Of a DNA stretch of 17,073 bases, positions 15,482 to 17,073 are shown piece by piece. Position numbers and translations under genes: made by a program. Every line of letters begins with the position of its first letter. Position 1 is the first letter of the stretch. This DNA comes from Alphaproteobacteria bacterium UBA6149 (GTDB lineage: Bacteria > Pseudomonadota > Alphaproteobacteria > Rickettsiales > UBA998). Location: NCBI GenBank assembly GCA_002423155.1, contig DIUV01000015.1, positions 58,028 through 75,100 of the forward strand, in the 5' to 3' direction. The notes under the pieces were generated by a model, which was not told the origin of the DNA, did not search any database, and saw only the letters and a program-made list of their open reading frames with translations.

Positions 15482-16611
15482 AGCTTGGTATTACGATGTC
15501 GGTCTATATAGCGCGTAATTTTTTCTCCAGCATTATGCTGGCGATTGGTGCGCTCACCGCGATTGCTGGACTAGTTGATTTCTTAGAATTATTCCGCCGC
15601 ACCGCAGGCAAAGACTCCATTCCTTTTCATATCGTTGCGGAAATGGCATTGCTGAAACTTCCGCACATGTTAGAAACTATTTTAATCTTTGCCGTATTAA
15701 TTGGCGGCATGTTAGCACTTACAAAATTGACTCGCTCGCAAGAACTCATAATTGTGCGTGCGGCTGGGGTTTCGGTCTGGCAATTTTTATTACCTGCATT
15801 GGCACTCACCTTTGCCTTAGGTATTTTTATGGTGGCGATATTCAACCCCATTTCCGCGGCGATGATTTCTCGCTATGAAAAATTGGATAGTAAATATATA
15901 TCAGGAGCGCAAAGCCTGCTCTCTATTTCCGCCTCGGGTCTGTGGCTGCGTGAACATGAAGCGGGAGCGATTATCCTAGATCAACCCATCTCTGAATATG
16001 TGCTCCACGCCAAACATATTTCCCAACATGACATGCTCTTGCATGATGTAACTATTTTTGCTTTCTCCAATGATAAAAACAATCAAGACAAAAACTTCGC
16101 TGCCCGAATAGATGCAAAATCGGCAAAGCTAGAAAAAGGAAAATGGGTAATTTATAATAGTATCAGCTCTCGCCCCGGCATCAGCCAACCAGACAAACAA
16201 TATATAACCTTACCCACCCATTTAAACATCGCCCAAATTCAAGATAGTTTCGCCGAACCACGCACTTTGTCTTTTTGGCAATTAAATAGTTTTATAAATA
16301 CGCTAGAAAAATCAGGATTTTCCGCTCTCCGCCATCGGGTTTATTGGCATTCTGAACTAGCCAGCCCCTTTCTATTATGCGGTATGATACTAATTGCCGC
16401 AGTCTTCTCGCTGCGCTTACCACGACGCGGCAATATTGGAAAATTGATGGCAAGCGGCGCTTTAGCCGGATTTTCAATAAATTTCGTTACTAATTTATTT
16501 CACGCTTTCGGCACCGCAGGAAAAATCCCCGTATTATTAGCCGCGTGGAGTCCTGCCGCAATTGCAATTATGGCGGGCATGGCGCTGTTATTGCATTTGG
16601 AAGATGGATAA
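15478..16611 (+). CDS. lptG: LPS export permease LptG
   Basis: The second permease subunit of LptB2FG. It is 377 residues with six predicted transmembrane helices (about 12-34, 64-81, 100-124, 294-312, 325-343, 351-373) and a periplasmic jellyroll domain (about 130-285). The coupling segment RSQELIIVRAAGVSVWQFLL (86-105) and the second-half motif HRVYWHSELASPFLLCGMIL (286-305) are characteristic. The start at 15478 overlaps the lptF stop (ATGA). An alternative ATG at 15496 gives MSVYIARNFF and fits the usual family N-terminus slightly better, but the overlap favours the first. In many alphaproteobacteria lptD follows directly; here about 460 non-coding bases with repeats follow and no lptD start is visible within the window. 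Confidence 0.94.
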   Translation: MKLGITMSVYIARNFFSSIMLAIGALTAIAGLVDFLELFRRTAGKDSIPFHIVAEMALLKLPHMLETILIFAVLIGGMLALTKLTRSQELIIVRAAGVSVWQFLLPALALTFALGIFMVAIFNPISAAMISRYEKLDSKYISGAQSLLSISASGLWLREHEAGAIILDQPISEYVLHAKHISQHDMLLHDVTIFAFSNDKNNQDKNFAARIDAKSAKLEKGKWVIYNSISSRPGISQPDKQYITLPTHLNIAQIQDSFAEPRTLSFWQLNSFINTLEKSGFSALRHRVYWHSELASPFLLCGMILIAAVFSLRLPRRGNIGKLMASGALAGFSINFVTNLFHAFGTAGKIPVLLAAWSPAAIAIMAGMALLLHLEDG

Positions 16612-16696
16612 TTTACTGGGCAGTTTGCTGTCCTTCAAGCAACGCCGCAAAATAAATATATATATATATCAGTATAATTAGCAGCAAATCCAAGCT

Positions 16697-16734
16697 AATG
16701 GTTTGGCATGGATGCCGCTTTACGTGCTGCATGA
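16697..16734. repeat. Partial copy of the left-edge palindromic repeat
   Basis: AATGGTTTGGCATGGAT (16697-16713) is identical to 207-223. It continues as an imperfect hairpin ending CATGAC that corresponds to the 222-245 hairpin of the left-edge element. Only one half of the inner palindrome is present, so this is a fragment or single-unit copy. Confidence 0.65.
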
Positions 16735-16790
16735 CAAAGGAGAGAAATTTAGTAAAAACAACAAATTAACTATTTATGATTTTGCCCACT

Positions 16791-16902
16791 CTACACGACA
16801 GCAAGGTTAATAAGGACGCAATGCATTGAATAATAAAAACATTTAAAGGTATTGCTTTGAACTCTCGGTTGTCATCCCCGCCTTGTGCGCACTACTGTCC
16901 AA
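16791..16902. repeat. Relic carrying both edge-repeat motifs
   Basis: It begins CTACACGACAGCA (identical to 86-98) followed by a similar TTAATAAGG stretch, and ends GTCATCCCCGCC plus CACTACTGTCCAA, whose last 13 bases are the reverse complement of 13-25. It is interpreted as pieces of the same repeat families as at the left edge; whether this is one element or two neighbouring ones is unclear. Confidence 0.45.
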
Positions 16903-16995
16903 TTAAAATAAGCTGCTGTTATATTTACACCAAGAATACCAATAGTTTATGATGTATTTGTGTAAACAGGACTTAAAAATGAAACGCGGACGGCC

Positions 16996-17016
16996 CCCTC
17001 TCCCTCTGGGAGAGGG
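16996..17016. repeat. GC-rich REP-like palindrome
   Basis: CCCTCTCCC, loop TCT, GGGAGAGGG: a perfect 9-bp stem, followed by ACGGGGTGAGGG. This GGGAGAGGG...GGTGAGGG pattern is, from general knowledge, a dispersed extragenic palindrome found in many proteobacterial genomes. Its base composition contrasts with the AT-rich surroundings. Confidence 0.6.
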
Positions 17017-17073
17017 ACGGGGTGAGGGTAGTATCCACAGGAGTAATATTGTTGGTTGTAAAAAAGCTAGAAA

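Larger units (their letters stand above)
16612..17073. other. Non-coding, repeat-rich region after lptG
   Basis: No gene is supported; the edge of the window may cut off the next one. The region holds a short (AT)n tract near 16656-16669, a partial copy of the left-edge palindrome, the 13-mer CTACACGACAGCA (also at 86-98), the 13-mer CACTACTGTCCAA (reverse complement of 13-25) and a GC-rich palindrome near 17000. An open frame from ATG 16979 to the end crosses that palindrome and looks spurious. Confidence 0.6.

Noticed and set aside
16979..17073. Open frame starting ATG 16979 and running off the window
   Set aside because: It crosses the dispersed GC-rich palindrome, lacks a clear ribosome-binding site and gives a Gly/Pro/Arg-rich translation typical of repeat DNA.
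1..17073. CRISPR array, tRNA, rRNA or phage genes
   Set aside because: No regularly spaced direct repeats, no cloverleaf-like sequence and no phage or transposase proteins were seen.

Overview
This window looks like a moderately AT-rich alphaproteobacterial chromosome segment. The evidence is: (i) an RNase E with a long low-complexity insertion in its S1 domain and a C-terminal GWW motif, both typical of alphaproteobacteria; (ii) the divergent rne / amidase-PBP1A arrangement; and (iii) a pepA-holC block divergent from lptF-lptG, an order common in that class. The genus cannot be named from sequence alone. No rRNA, tRNA, CRISPR array or transposase gene is visible.

Layout. Positions 1-384 are non-coding and carry a nested palindromic repeat element. 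rne lies on the minus strand (385-3231). A 540-base divergent gap, holding a possible coding remnant, separates it from an AMIN-domain N-acetylmuramoyl-L-alanine amidase and a class A penicillin-binding protein (PBP1A), which overlap by ATGA (3774-7645). Next is the most interesting part of the window: a short spacer with two near-consensus Fur boxes bracketing a sigma-70-like promoter, followed by three tightly packed plus-strand genes (7768-10796). These encode an unrecognised 518-residue protein with a His-rich metal-binding-like motif, an exported beta-propeller-type protein of the TIGR03118 family, and a 67-residue two-helix membrane protein. The arrangement predicts an iron-repressed operon of unknown function.

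A convergent yebC-family gene (minus, 10803-11555), a small unrecognised gene (plus, 11780-12127) and a bidirectional terminator follow. Then come holC and pepA on the minus strand, separated by a large inverted repeat with 51-base arms that contains the holC ribosome-binding site. Divergently, lptF and lptG (14402-16611, ATGA overlap) encode the permease subunits of the LPS exporter. The last 460 bases are non-coding and contain relics of the same repeat types seen at the left edge plus a GC-rich palindrome of a kind dispersed in many genomes.

Functionally, most of the window is housekeeping: RNA turnover (rne), envelope synthesis and remodelling (amidase, PBP1A, LptFG), replication (holC) and peptide turnover (pepA). 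The Fur-box cassette is the accessory, undescribed element. A second theme is inverted repeats placed over ribosome-binding sites, both in front of the Fur-box operon and in front of holC.
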